64,000 nucleotides of DNA from JALEFZ01 sp039817415 (GTDB taxonomy: Bacteria > Bacteroidota > Bacteroidia > J057): positions 23,066 through 87,065 of the forward strand of contig JBCBVV010000029.1 of the NCBI GenBank assembly GCA_039817415.1, written 5' to 3'. Both the position numbers and the translations under genes were made by a program. The notes under the pieces are model-generated. The model was not told the DNA's origin and made no database searches. It worked only from the letters and a program-made list of their open reading frames with translations. How positions within the stretch are numbered: position 1 is the first letter of the stretch; each line of letters starts with the position of its first letter. Positions 1 through 7,953 of the stretch are shown in pieces.

Positions 1-1368
1 TGCGACAATGGGGGTGGCCATAGATGTCCCATTGTAAGCCAGGTAATTTCCTTTGTCAGAAGGGACCGAGGACATGATGTTAACTCCAGGGGCAGCGATA
101 GGCTGCTTAAGGCGATTATTTGTGTTGGAGAAAACGGCTTTATCCAAATTCTCATCTACTGCAGCCACGGTGATAACACCTGGGATGTTGGCTGGAGAAT
201 ACCTTCTCGCATCATCATTGCTGTTACCAGCTGCCACAACTACGATAGATCCAAGTTTCAAGGCATACTTGATGGCATCTACCTGAGCTTTTGGAGGTCC
301 AAACAGAGAAGGACCACCTAGCGACATGGAAATTACATCAGCTCCACTTTCAGCTGCATCGATAATGGCTTGGGCGACTCTTTGATCAGTTCCTCGACCG
401 TAGTCATCTAGCGCAGGATAACCAGAAAGTGTGATAAACTTACCTTCCCAATTGAGTGAGGCAACGCCTTTGCCATTGTTGGTGATAGCTCCTGCAAGGC
501 CGGCACAATGTGTACCGTGGGAGTGAATATCATAATCTCCATCTGTCCCGCTTTGCTCATAGGTAGCAGAAATATCTTCATGGTGTTCATCTACCCCAGT
601 ATCTACGATGGCAACCTTAGCCTTTTTCTTAGGATTGGTTCGGTTGATTAGGTCATAGACAGCCTGATAATCCAGTTTTTGTGCATACCATTGTTGTTCA
701 ATCAATGGATCATTAGCAGAATAGTTTCCTCTCTGGATTCGGGTTTGAACCGGCTTTGGAAACTCGAATTGAATGTCATGGTTGATATCCAGCTGATCTA
801 CATTTTCCTTATCTAACCTTAGCTCATGGATGAGCAGGTCTTTGGAAAAAGTATCAACGAATACCAAGTAATATTGGGCAAGATCTTCGTTTTCTGATAG
901 ATCTACGTTTGGAAATGCTCTTTTATAAGTCGCCTCATGTTTGTAAAGGATATGGGCGATTTCCTCTATTCTATCATCTGGGCCAAGTTCTACTAGGAGA
1001 GATACTCTTGATGGATCTGCTTCTTGATTAGGCATCATCCAACTTCCCAAAAACATCAGGCCATAAAGGGCTGTTCCGATAATGGTTGAAACGAGACCAG
1101 GGCCGTAAAACATCTTGTGTCTTTCCTGTTTTTGGTACAGGTAAATAGACGCTAGCATCATGCCTATTCCTACATCAACAAAAATGTGAGCCAGACGCTC
1201 ACCCAAGGATGCTGTAGGGATGAAGAATTGGAAAGCTATCGCTCCCAATAGCAGAATAAAAGCTGGCAGGGGATTAAATCCAGTTGCCTTATTCTTTCTG
1301 GCTATTCCTCTTCCAAAAACAAGAAATGCTACAGTTGCCAGTCCTATCCCGGCGATATGATAAATCAT
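1..1368 (-). CDS. Membrane-anchored subtilisin-like serine protease (S8), 3' end outside window
   Basis: The frame runs without a stop from ATG at 1368 to the left edge (456 codons). The S8 catalytic triad is visible: Asp256 in VDTGVD, His284 in HGTHCAG and Ser449 in GTSMATP, which is cut just downstream by the window edge. Before the protease domain, residues 1 to about 125 hold about four hydrophobic segments, so this is a multi-pass membrane protein whose peptidase follows the membrane domain. A region at about 130-230 may act as a propeptide-like or substrate-proximal domain. A strong purine-rich GAGGAGGAG lies about 18 bases before the ATG, further than usual; no other in-frame start is available. 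A hairpin followed by a T run ends only 26 bases upstream, so the gene either has a promoter inside that short gap or is reached by read-through. The family assignment is firm; the substrate is unknown. Confidence 0.9.
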   Translation of the reverse strand, partial: MIYHIAGIGLATVAFLVFGRGIARKNKATGFNPLPAFILLLGAIAFQFFIPTASLGERLAHIFVDVGIGMMLASIYLYQKQERHKMFYGPGLVSTIIGTALYGLMFLGSWMMPNQEADPSRVSLLVELGPDDRIEEIAHILYKHEATYKRAFPNVDLSENEDLAQYYLVFVDTFSKDLLIHELRLDKENVDQLDINHDIQFEFPKPVQTRIQRGNYSANDPLIEQQWYAQKLDYQAVYDLINRTNPKKKAKVAIVDTGVDEHHEDISATYEQSGTDGDYDIHSHGTHCAGLAGAITNNGKGVASLNWEGKFITLSGYPALDDYGRGTDQRVAQAIIDAAESGADVISMSLGGPSLFGPPKAQVDAIKYALKLGSIVVVAAGNSNDDARRYSPANIPGVITVAAVDENLDKAVFSNTNNRLKQPIAAPGVNIMSSVPSDKGNYLAYNGTSMATPIVA

Positions 1369-1393
1369 ATTTGACTTCTTCTTAACTCCTCCT

Positions 1394-1431
1394 CAAAAAA
1401 ACAACGGCAGAAACTTTGGTAAGTCTCTGCC
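1394..1431 (-). terminator. Rho-independent terminator after the small OB-like gene
   Basis: On the minus strand, GGCAGA pairs with TCTGCC around an inner ACTT/AAGT stem (1406-1431), and seven T residues follow within a few bases. It sits directly after the 1440-1655 gene and immediately before the ribosome-binding region of the protease gene. Confidence 0.7.
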
Positions 1432-1439
1432 ATATGATT

Positions 1440-1655
1440 CTATAATTTAGCTATGGAGCGGATTTCTACGTCCTGGCCCCACATGAATATTCCAAAAGTA
1501 GCGACAGGTAGAACCGTTGCCTTTATTTTCAGGCCTTCCTCGCGTAGCTGCGCGGGAATTTCGCTAGTGGGCTGATACTTTTGACCGTTATCGGCCTCGA
1601 TCCCCCAAAATCCTCCTGAAAGGTTGACGTATGTAATTTTACCTGTAATGTTCAT
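1440..1655 (-). CDS. Small OB-fold-like protein of unknown function
   Basis: This 71-residue protein has no signal peptide or membrane segment. It alternates short hydrophobic strands with glycine turns (GKITYVNLSGGFWGIEADNG at the start, then KIKATVLPVATFGIFMWGQD). That pattern fits a compact five-stranded OB-like barrel. I do not recognise a named family. It is followed by its own terminator and lies about 140 bases upstream of the GH3 stop codon on the same strand, so it is probably monocistronic. The strand pattern is visible; the fold is inference. Confidence 0.6.
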   Translation of the reverse strand: MNITGKITYVNLSGGFWGIEADNGQKYQPTSEIPAQLREEGLKIKATVLPVATFGIFMWGQDVEIRSIAKL

Positions 1656-1796
1656 CTTCTTTAGTTACGATGACCAGATTCAGATGTTACGCAATGTTAA
1701 GATAATACAAACAAATGAATGTTTTGTACCGAACAACTGATAATCCTACACCTATTTGCAATTAGCAATATGGACGGCTGAGAATCCTTCTATATT

Positions 1797-3803
1797 TTAT
1801 TCAAGCACTTCCACATCTGCTTCCTCAAATTCTGCTTCTTCTCCTCCGAATCCCAGGCCATAGCCAAATGGGAATAATGGATTGTCAGAGTCATATGGTA
1901 CATCCTCTAACTGTTTCTCCACAGCTTCCCACGTTCTAGGCAGTTCGAAGGGAAGGTTGCCAGAGGGGTTGAATTGTCCAAATAAGGCTTCCATCAGGAT
2001 ATCATGATCCAGCCCAAAATCCGCAAGCACTGCAGTAGATTCGTCAACCAATTCTGTCAAAACAGCTGGTCTTTCTAGTTCAAATGAAAAGACAACAGGC
2101 TTTCCTCCATAATGAGAGCGAATCTCAATTAATTCCTCCGAAGAGTAATACAGCCTGCCAGCATGGAATAGCGCCTCCAGAAAATCGCCATTCCTTGGTT
2201 CATAGGGACCTAATCGTCTGATGATGACCACATCCGCCTCTTCAGGATTGTCTACTAGCTTAGCATATTTTACCGCAATCTCCTTGTCAATTCCATCTAT
2301 GTAGAGTTTTGTTTCCTTTTTGAGTGGAAGAAGGTTGTCCTCATTTTTCAGCATAATGACGGACTTACGCTGTGCTTCTTTCCCTTTTTTGACATGTAAA
2401 GGGGTCGCTACTTTGGCGTTGGCTATGTTGTCATCCACATAGGGATTGTCAAACAGCCCAAGCGTAAACTTATCCCTCATGATACGGCGTACGGATTCAT
2501 CTAATCGTTCTTCTGTCAGTTCGCCTTCTTTGACTAACTCGACCAAAAGATCAGAGCAATATTCTCCTCCAAACATATCACAACCTGCATCCAGCACCTT
2601 TTTGAGGCGCTGTTTCTCGCTTAGGTTTTCCACTCCCCAGGACCTTCCTTCTCCCATCATGGAATTGGTGATGATATTCCAGTCTGTACATACTACCCCA
2701 TCAAATCCATATTTGTCTCGAAGGAGTCCTTTGATAATATCCTTGTTGAAGGCAAAGGCAACATCCTCACTGGTTTGCCCCATTGGAATGCCATAATAAG
2801 GCATAATGGCAGCGGAATGCGCCGGAAATACTCCTTTTTCAAAAGGAATTAGGTGATAATCAAAGTTTTTACCTGGATAAGCCTGTTCCTTCCCATAAGG
2901 AAAGTGTGGATCCTCCCCATCCTTCTGAGGACCTCCTCCAGAAAAATGCTTGGACATACAGGCAACTGACTGATGACTCAAACTGTCGCCTTGAAAGCCT
3001 TTGATATAAGCCTTACACATCTTGGCTGATAGTTCCGCATCCTCCCCGAATGTTCCATTGGCTCTTGCCCATCTTGGTTCGGTGGCAAGGTCGGCCATAG
3101 GATGTAGAGCCATTCTAATACCAGAGGCTTTATATTCCTCTCTTGCAATTCTTCCAAATTCCTCAACCAAAGCTGTATCTCCTGTGGCAGCTAATCCCAG
3201 TGAGGTTGGCCAGTGCGAAAAGGAGGGAGTGAAAAAGTTAGCGCCATTGATGCTCCCCGCTCCATGGCGAGGATCTGAGGCAATCGTTACCGGTATGCCC
3301 AAACGAGTTCTTTCAGCCAGCTTTTGGATATTGTTGTTCCACTTTGCCATGACTTCAGGCTCATAGCCTTGCATGGTGTTGAGGTGGTTCATCTTTTTAC
3401 TTGCCACCATCTCTACATTGGAGGGGAGCATGAGGGAAAGAAAGGTAAACATAAAAGGTTCCATCATGGTGGGCTTTTCGATCAACTCTCCTTTTCCAGA
3501 CATCAAGGCCATGGTGATGAACATACTACCTGCTTTTTCCTCTAGGGTCATCTGACTTAACAGATCCTCAACCCTTTCATCTACGGATAAGGAAGTATTT
3601 TCATATGGATCAAGTTTTCCATTTTTGTTCAGGTCCCTAAACTTGATCCCTGACTCAGTTAGGTTGGGAGCCGTTTCTCCCAATAAAGCATAGTTGGCTT
3701 TACTAGAATTGCTCCAACTGATTTGGAAATAAATAAAGGCACCAATGGCGAGTAGTAGAATTCCAAGGATGAGGTATCCGAGAATTTTCAGCAGAGTCTT
3801 CAT
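1797..3803 (-). CDS. Glycoside hydrolase family 3 enzyme, membrane-anchored
   Basis: This is a retaining exo-beta-glycosidase of family GH3, most likely acting on beta-glucosides or beta-xylosides. Residues 1-30 form a single hydrophobic anchor with a short cytoplasmic start, so the enzyme should face the periplasm. FRDLNKNGKLDPYEN at about 54-68 is the calcium-loop-like motif seen at the N terminus of many bacterial GH3 enzymes. The TIM-barrel domain includes KHFSGGG and the nucleophile Asp374 in VVCTDW. The C-terminal alpha/beta sandwich runs to the GNLPFELP and FPFGYGL motifs. The 668-residue length is normal for a two-domain GH3 without a fibronectin-like third domain. The acidic tail after the family core is unremarkable. 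Start at MKTLL; the gene is divergent from the J-domain gene. Confidence 0.9.
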   Translation of the reverse strand: MKTLLKILGYLILGILLLAIGAFIYFQISWSNSSKANYALLGETAPNLTESGIKFRDLNKNGKLDPYENTSLSVDERVEDLLSQMTLEEKAGSMFITMALMSGKGELIEKPTMMEPFMFTFLSLMLPSNVEMVASKKMNHLNTMQGYEPEVMAKWNNNIQKLAERTRLGIPVTIASDPRHGAGSINGANFFTPSFSHWPTSLGLAATGDTALVEEFGRIAREEYKASGIRMALHPMADLATEPRWARANGTFGEDAELSAKMCKAYIKGFQGDSLSHQSVACMSKHFSGGGPQKDGEDPHFPYGKEQAYPGKNFDYHLIPFEKGVFPAHSAAIMPYYGIPMGQTSEDVAFAFNKDIIKGLLRDKYGFDGVVCTDWNIITNSMMGEGRSWGVENLSEKQRLKKVLDAGCDMFGGEYCSDLLVELVKEGELTEERLDESVRRIMRDKFTLGLFDNPYVDDNIANAKVATPLHVKKGKEAQRKSVIMLKNEDNLLPLKKETKLYIDGIDKEIAVKYAKLVDNPEEADVVIIRRLGPYEPRNGDFLEALFHAGRLYYSSEELIEIRSHYGGKPVVFSFELERPAVLTELVDESTAVLADFGLDHDILMEALFGQFNPSGNLPFELPRTWEAVEKQLEDVPYDSDNPLFPFGYGLGFGGEEAEFEEADVEVLE

Positions 3804-3952
3804 AATGGAGTAGTAGATTGTCTAAGGGTAAAGTATGGAAAATAAGAATATTCCAGACATTTCGGAAAATAGTAATATCCATCATTGATTGTCACGGAAT
3901 GTAAATTTATTGTGTTATTCAATTGCTGACTGGCTAAATTGGGAAGAGATAT

Positions 3953-4105
3953 ATGGAAGATCGCATAACTGAGCAGGACAAGTCTTTGATCCTAAAATAT
4001 TTTGGAAAGCCCTTGCATGAGCTTGACCAAGATTCTTTTGACAAGGCCCTAAAATAGGCGCAAAAGAATTACCATCCCGATAAGTTCTCCCAATATGATG
4101 ATGAG
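3953..4105 (+). pseudogene. J-domain N-terminal part cut off by an in-frame amber stop
   Basis: A frame opens at ATG 3953, with GGGAAGAG just upstream as a plausible ribosome-binding site. It encodes a J-domain helix I and II region and meets TAG at 4055-4057. The same frame then continues with AQKNYHPDKF, which contains the HPD motif that defines J-domains, and runs on into the 4106-4609 frame. The stop therefore falls inside a single domain, between helix II and HPD, where a lysine or glutamine would be expected; one base change (CAG or AAG to TAG) would explain it. The gene is either a recent nonsense pseudogene, a site of suppression, or carries an assembly error. Confidence 0.7.
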
Positions 4106-4609
4106 TTGGTCGTAGAAATGGCCAAGGAGCGCTTTCAGGCCATTCAAATGCTAGGAAAGAAGGTAAACAACTACCTAAAATTGACAGCAGAATTTGGAGA
4201 AGAGGGGGAAGGGGATCTGTCTGATGATCAATTGCCTGATACTGGTTATTACACCGAAGGCATTAGAATAGACATCATGACAACGGACATGCAGTTGAAA
4301 AACAAAATCTTCCGTCAGGCCTATATTTATAGAGGAGATAAGGTAACTATTCCAGGAACCAAGGCGAAATTGTATGCTTTGGCCGATTATTCTGCCAGAG
4401 CTTCTGCTGGCTTCAGGGACAATATCAAAGTTCAATTAAAATTTGGGGTAGAGGACTCCATCTATGCCATTGCAGAATGGATTTTTAAGCATATTTCTGG
4501 TAGAACGACCTCCTTTGTGATTGAAAACAAGGTAGTGAACATCACCCCAGGTGAAATCCTTCATGCCATAAGAGGGGAAGCCCTACTGGAATTAGGGACA
4601 GGAGAATAA
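4106..4609 (+). CDS. Downstream open part of a J-domain-containing protein
   Basis: This is a 167-codon frame beginning at a TTG; an ATG lies at 4118. It is the in-frame continuation of the J-domain fragment upstream, carrying the end of helix III (MAKERFQAIQMLGKKVNNYL) and then about 130 residues of mixed alpha/beta sequence with no motif I can name. The full protein would be about 218 residues, soluble and cytoplasmic, and probably a co-chaperone-like or J-related factor. Translation of this part alone would start after HPD and lack a working J-domain. The stop is 8 bases from the convergent dUTPase gene. The coding nature is clear; whether it is expressed is not. Confidence 0.6.
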   Translation: MVVEMAKERFQAIQMLGKKVNNYLKLTAEFGEEGEGDLSDDQLPDTGYYTEGIRIDIMTTDMQLKNKIFRQAYIYRGDKVTIPGTKAKLYALADYSARASAGFRDNIKVQLKFGVEDSIYAIAEWIFKHISGRTTSFVIENKVVNITPGEILHAIRGEALLELGTGE

Positions 4610-4617
4610 ACCTTAGG

Positions 4618-5052
4618 CTATTTTCCTGTGTGTCCAAAACCACCACTACCTCTTTCGGTCTTAGATAATTCTTCGACCTGAATCCACTCCACTTGCTCGT
4701 GCTTTGCAATAACCATTTGGGCGATCCTTTCTCCTTTTTGAATGGTAAAGGGGTCTTTACTTAGGTTAACCAGAATGACTTTTATTTCACCTCTGTAATC
4801 AGCATCTATGGTTCCAGGAGTATTGATCAAGCTCAGACCATGCTTTATGGCTAGACCCGAACGTGGTCTCACCTGGGCTTCATATCCGATGGGAAGCTCC
4901 ATATACAAGCCCGTAGGAATCAGCGCTCTTTCCAATGACCCCAATTCTACAGGTTCTTCATTATTCGCATAGAGATCTACCCCTGCTGAGGCAATAGTAG
5001 CATAGGAGGGTAGGGGATTCGAAGAGGTATTGATGATCTTTACTTGAAGCAT
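4618..5052 (-). CDS. dut: dUTP diphosphatase (dUTPase)
   Basis: Trimeric dUTPase hydrolyses dUTP to dUMP and pyrophosphate, keeping uracil out of DNA and supplying the dTMP precursor. All five family motifs are visible in a 144-residue protein of normal length: SAGVDLYA (22-29), RPRSGLA, GTIDADYRGEI, RIAQMVI and the C-terminal glycine-rich RGSGGFGHTGK arm that closes over the active site. The protein is cytoplasmic with no signal peptide. It is followed on the same strand, after 86 bases in the upstream direction, by the pterin dehydratase gene, so the two may share a transcript. Confidence 0.97.
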   Translation of the reverse strand: MLQVKIINTSSNPLPSYATIASAGVDLYANNEEPVELGSLERALIPTGLYMELPIGYEAQVRPRSGLAIKHGLSLINTPGTIDADYRGEIKVILVNLSKDPFTIQKGERIAQMVIAKHEQVEWIQVEELSKTERGSGGFGHTGK

Positions 5053-5138
5053 AGTGGGCTAGGATAAGATTTGCTTCAAATATCCATTCTGGCGGGCAAT
5101 CAAGTAGGAGAAGTTATCCTAAAGATGTGCATAACATG

Positions 5139-5417
5139 CTACTGTAATGCCTCGAAAGCGGCAGCCAATTCCCAATCTCGATCAGTTAGGCCTCCAAAAT
5201 CGTGCGTAGATAGCCTGACTTCTACTTTGTTATAAACATTAAACCACTCTGGGTGGTGGTTATGCTTTTCCGCCAGAATAGCCGCCTTTGACATGAATCC
5301 GAAGGCTTCAACAAAATCCTTGAATTGGAAGGTTTTCTCTATTCCATCCTTGTTAAAAGCCCATCCAGGAAGGTTGGCAAGTTTGTCTTGTGCTTCTGTG
5401 GAAGAATATGTCTTCAT
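5139..5417 (-). CDS. Pterin-4a-carbinolamine dehydratase
   Basis: This 92-residue protein belongs to the PCD/DCoH family, which dehydrates 4a-hydroxytetrahydrobiopterin formed by aromatic amino acid hydroxylases. The signature EKHNHHPEW followed by NKVEVRLSTHDFGGLT is complete, including the two catalytic histidines. No aromatic amino acid hydroxylase is seen in the window, so the physiological partner lies elsewhere. The gene starts divergently from the thioredoxin-family gene at 5559. Confidence 0.93.
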   Translation of the reverse strand: MKTYSSTEAQDKLANLPGWAFNKDGIEKTFQFKDFVEAFGFMSKAAILAEKHNHHPEWFNVYNKVEVRLSTHDFGGLTDRDWELAAAFEALQ

Positions 5418-5558
5418 AATATCAGTATTGTTATATATTCACCATCTAGTAGTCTTGTCCTCAATAAAATGGTAAATTGATGGATAGCTCATCACTGTTC
5501 CTGCACCTCAATTAGGGAAGAGCTAGTTTTTTAAGTACTGCATCAAACTTATATTACT

Positions 5559-7001
5559 ATGAGAAGCGCATTGAAACGATTTTTGTTCCTGTTATTGTCC
5601 TTTTTGATGGCATCTATTGTATTCGCCCAAAAAGGAACGATTAATATCGAAGGGCATGTAAGCCATCCTAAGGGAAATGAAGTGAGTGTCGGTTATCCCC
5701 TTTCCCCACTTTCAAGAGAATTTCAATCAGAGACCGTAACCATCGATGAGGACGGTAACTTTTCTATAGAACTCGAGCTTGACAAGCCCAGAATGGGTAG
5801 AATCCGACAAGGAAGAGAGTCAACTGACATTTTTTTATATCCTGGTGAAAGTATTTTCCTAGACGTAAATACAGACCAATTTGATGAGTCGATTCGCTAC
5901 AAAGGGAGCGGGATTAGTGCTTCTGCCTCTAATTTTCTGGCTGCTTTCTACCTGCGTTATGAAGATGACAAGGCAAGGGAGGAAATGAGATACCAGATGT
6001 ACGAAGCCGATATGCAGTCTGCAAAAGAATCATTTCTGACAAGAATGCGCGATCAGCAGATTTACCTTCAGACTTGGCTGAAGACACGTGAATTGGCTGA
6101 TGTATTTGTGAGCTATATGCACAATAGAATCATCTATAGCAATGCGACGGATCTGCTGTATCTGAGAAGTAGCAGAGCTTACAAAATGGAAGTTCCGATG
6201 GAAAAAATAGAGTTACCAGACGGCTATTATAATTTCCTAGAGACCATTAAGCTCAACAACGATGAGGCCATTGACATCCCAGAGTATATGTCTTTTCTAG
6301 GTGCCTATATGCACAGGATTTACAAGGAAAAGGGAGATGAAAAAGGCAGTGAAGAGCTTAACATTAAATCTCGTCTGGCGGGTAGCTTGCTCAAAGGGGA
6401 GGCGAAGAATCTCTATTTGGCAGATTTGATTAGAACGAATTTTCAATATGGAGACTTTGTACAGGCAGAAGAAATGTTCAAGATGTATAAGGAACAAAAA
6501 GATCCTCCTTACATGGAGTACTTAGAGCCTGTATACAAAAAGATATTGCCTATTTCTCCGGGAAAGGATGCGCCAAACTTTACCTTAATGGACAAGAATG
6601 GTCGCAAGGTGAGTTTGAAGGAATTTAGAGGAAAGGTGGTTTACCTTGATTTTTGGGCAAGCTGGTGTGGACCCTGTAGAAGAGAGTTTCCTTTCTCGAA
6701 GAAACTCCAAAAAACATTTGAAGGAGAAGATGTGGTCTTTCTCTATGTCTCCATCGATGAGAACAAGGAGGATTGGCTCAAGGCTATGAAGGAAGAACAA
6801 CTCGGGGGCGTTCATCTATTCGCGAAAGGATTTCAGCATGAGGTGCCGGCTTCTTACGGAGTGGAAGGAATTCCGGCTTATTTCCTCATCGACAGGAATG
6901 GTGTGATCATGAACAACAACCCAGATCGTCCGAGTGGTGCCAGAGTAGATGGACAAATTTATGCTGCCCTTAAGAAAGAGATCAAAGGCAAGAAGAAATA
7001 A
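5559..7001 (+). CDS. TlpA-type thioredoxin-fold lipid-side or periplasmic disulfide reductase
   Basis: The 480-residue protein has a cleavable signal peptide (about 1-23, ending VFAQ), so it is exported. Residues about 28-130 look like the DUF4369-type beta-sandwich common at the N terminus of Bacteroidota TlpA proteins. A helical middle region follows. The C-terminal domain (about 335-480) is an AhpC-TSA/Redoxin-type thioredoxin fold with the redox pair Cys370 and Cys373 in WASWCGPCR and the cis-proline segment GIPAYFLID. It probably keeps periplasmic or outer-membrane thiols reduced. The gene stands alone and ends at a strong bidirectional terminator. Family confidence is high; substrate unknown. 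Confidence 0.88.
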   Translation: MRSALKRFLFLLLSFLMASIVFAQKGTINIEGHVSHPKGNEVSVGYPLSPLSREFQSETVTIDEDGNFSIELELDKPRMGRIRQGRESTDIFLYPGESIFLDVNTDQFDESIRYKGSGISASASNFLAAFYLRYEDDKAREEMRYQMYEADMQSAKESFLTRMRDQQIYLQTWLKTRELADVFVSYMHNRIIYSNATDLLYLRSSRAYKMEVPMEKIELPDGYYNFLETIKLNNDEAIDIPEYMSFLGAYMHRIYKEKGDEKGSEELNIKSRLAGSLLKGEAKNLYLADLIRTNFQYGDFVQAEEMFKMYKEQKDPPYMEYLEPVYKKILPISPGKDAPNFTLMDKNGRKVSLKEFRGKVVYLDFWASWCGPCRREFPFSKKLQKTFEGEDVVFLYVSIDENKEDWLKAMKEEQLGGVHLFAKGFQHEVPASYGVEGIPAYFLIDRNGVIMNNNPDRPSGARVDGQIYAALKKEIKGKKK

Positions 7002-7018
7002 GCCTTAGGTTACGAAAT

Positions 7019-7057
7019 GAAAAAAGGGGCTACCATCCATGGGTAGCCCCTTTTTGT
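7019..7057. terminator. Bidirectional rho-independent terminator
   Basis: GGGGCTACC and GGGTAGCCCC form a stem around a short loop, flanked by A5 on the left and T5 on the right. It ends both the TlpA-type gene (plus) and the DUF1573 gene (minus). Confidence 0.9.
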
Positions 7058-7071
7058 ATGCTTAGATAAGA

Positions 7072-7776
7072 TTATTCAGTTGGCTTAACCTCACCTTGAA
7101 TTCTCAATACTTTGCGTAGGCCTTCGAAGTTACCTGTAACAGTAATGGTTTTGACCTGACGACCGCGCTTTCCAGTAGAGTTGAAGGTAACATCTATGGT
7201 TCCTTGCTCACCTGGTTTGATAGGCTCTTTAGAATAGTTAGGGACAGTACATCCACAAGAAGCTTTTACTCTCGTTAACTCAAGTGGCTGATCTCCAGAA
7301 TTGGTGAAGGTAAAGGTGTGCTTAACCTTGTCCCCGCTTGTAACGGTTCCGAACTCGTGTACCTCTTCTCCCCACTTCACATTGGTTGGGGCCAATTCCT
7401 CTGCGCGCTGCTCCCAGTAAGGCTTGTTGTTGACAACGGGTGGCTTGGGAGGAGTAGCAGTAGCTGGGGTAGTAGTTGCCTTGGGCGTAATCACAGCAGT
7501 AGCTGGTTTGGGCTTAAGCTGTACAGGTCTTTCCTCAGCGGTTTTTTGGGTAGAAATGGCAGCAGCAGTCTCTGCTTTTTTGTCAAGCTTAGCCTGGACA
7601 CGTTCGTACTGGTTCTTCTTGTTGGTGGCATAATTCAAGATTTGCTGCTGTAGCTCTACAGGCATATCTTTCATTAGCTTGTTCAATTCTTTTCTGGGAT
7701 TGTTCTGAGCAAAAGCAGGTAGGCTGATGCTGAACATCAACAAGGCCAGAATGATTGGTTGTACGATCTTTAACAT
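7072..7776 (-). CDS. Exported DUF1573 domain protein
   Basis: The 234-residue protein has a signal peptide (ends LPAFAQ). A low-complexity lysine/alanine/proline/threonine linker covers about 65-115. The C-terminal DUF1573 domain (about 125-232) has the hallmark HEFGTVTSGDKVKHTFTFTN, the conserved cysteines in SCGCTVPNY and the GTIDVTFNSTG strand. DUF1573 proteins are abundant in Bacteroidota and adopt an immunoglobulin-like fold; their function is not established. The first 45 mature residues form a charged helix. The gene is divergent from copA with 177 bases between the two starts. Confidence 0.88.
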   Translation of the reverse strand: MLKIVQPIILALLMFSISLPAFAQNNPRKELNKLMKDMPVELQQQILNYATNKKNQYERVQAKLDKKAETAAAISTQKTAEERPVQLKPKPATAVITPKATTTPATATPPKPPVVNNKPYWEQRAEELAPTNVKWGEEVHEFGTVTSGDKVKHTFTFTNSGDQPLELTRVKASCGCTVPNYSKEPIKPGEQGTIDVTFNSTGKRGRQVKTITVTGNFEGLRKVLRIQGEVKPTE

Positions 7777-7805
7777 AGATTATGCAATTTTGTCAAATGA
7801 ATGTC

Positions 7806-7827
7806 AGTTGAAAGTTACTTTTCAACT
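7806..7827. promoter_or_regulatory. Inverted repeat upstream of the copper ATPase
   Basis: AGTTGAAA and TTTCAACT face each other across 6 bases in the divergent promoter region between the DUF1573 gene and copA. It could be an operator or a short hairpin. No matching regulator gene is adjacent, so the role is inference. Confidence 0.35.
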
Positions 7828-7860
7828 ATAAGTTTAGTAAATAAAGATTCACCCTCCAAA

Positions 7861-7876
7861 AGATTAACTTTAATCT
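7861..7876. promoter_or_regulatory. Perfect palindrome upstream of the copper ATPase
   Basis: AGATTAA-CT-TTAATCT is a perfect 7-base dyad with a 2-base centre, 78 bases before the copA start. Its size and position would suit a dimeric repressor or activator. Function is inferred only from symmetry and position. Confidence 0.35.
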
Positions 7877-7953
7877 GCCCTTCTGCCATATCCAATGGTA
7901 AATTATTTCGTAAAAAGGAGGATTATCTATTTTCCTAAAGAGGGAAAAAATAC

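Noticed and set aside
7318..7653. 111-codon plus-strand frame inside the DUF1573 gene
   Set aside because: It is antisense to the low-complexity linker, giving an artificial serine/glycine/leucine-rich product.
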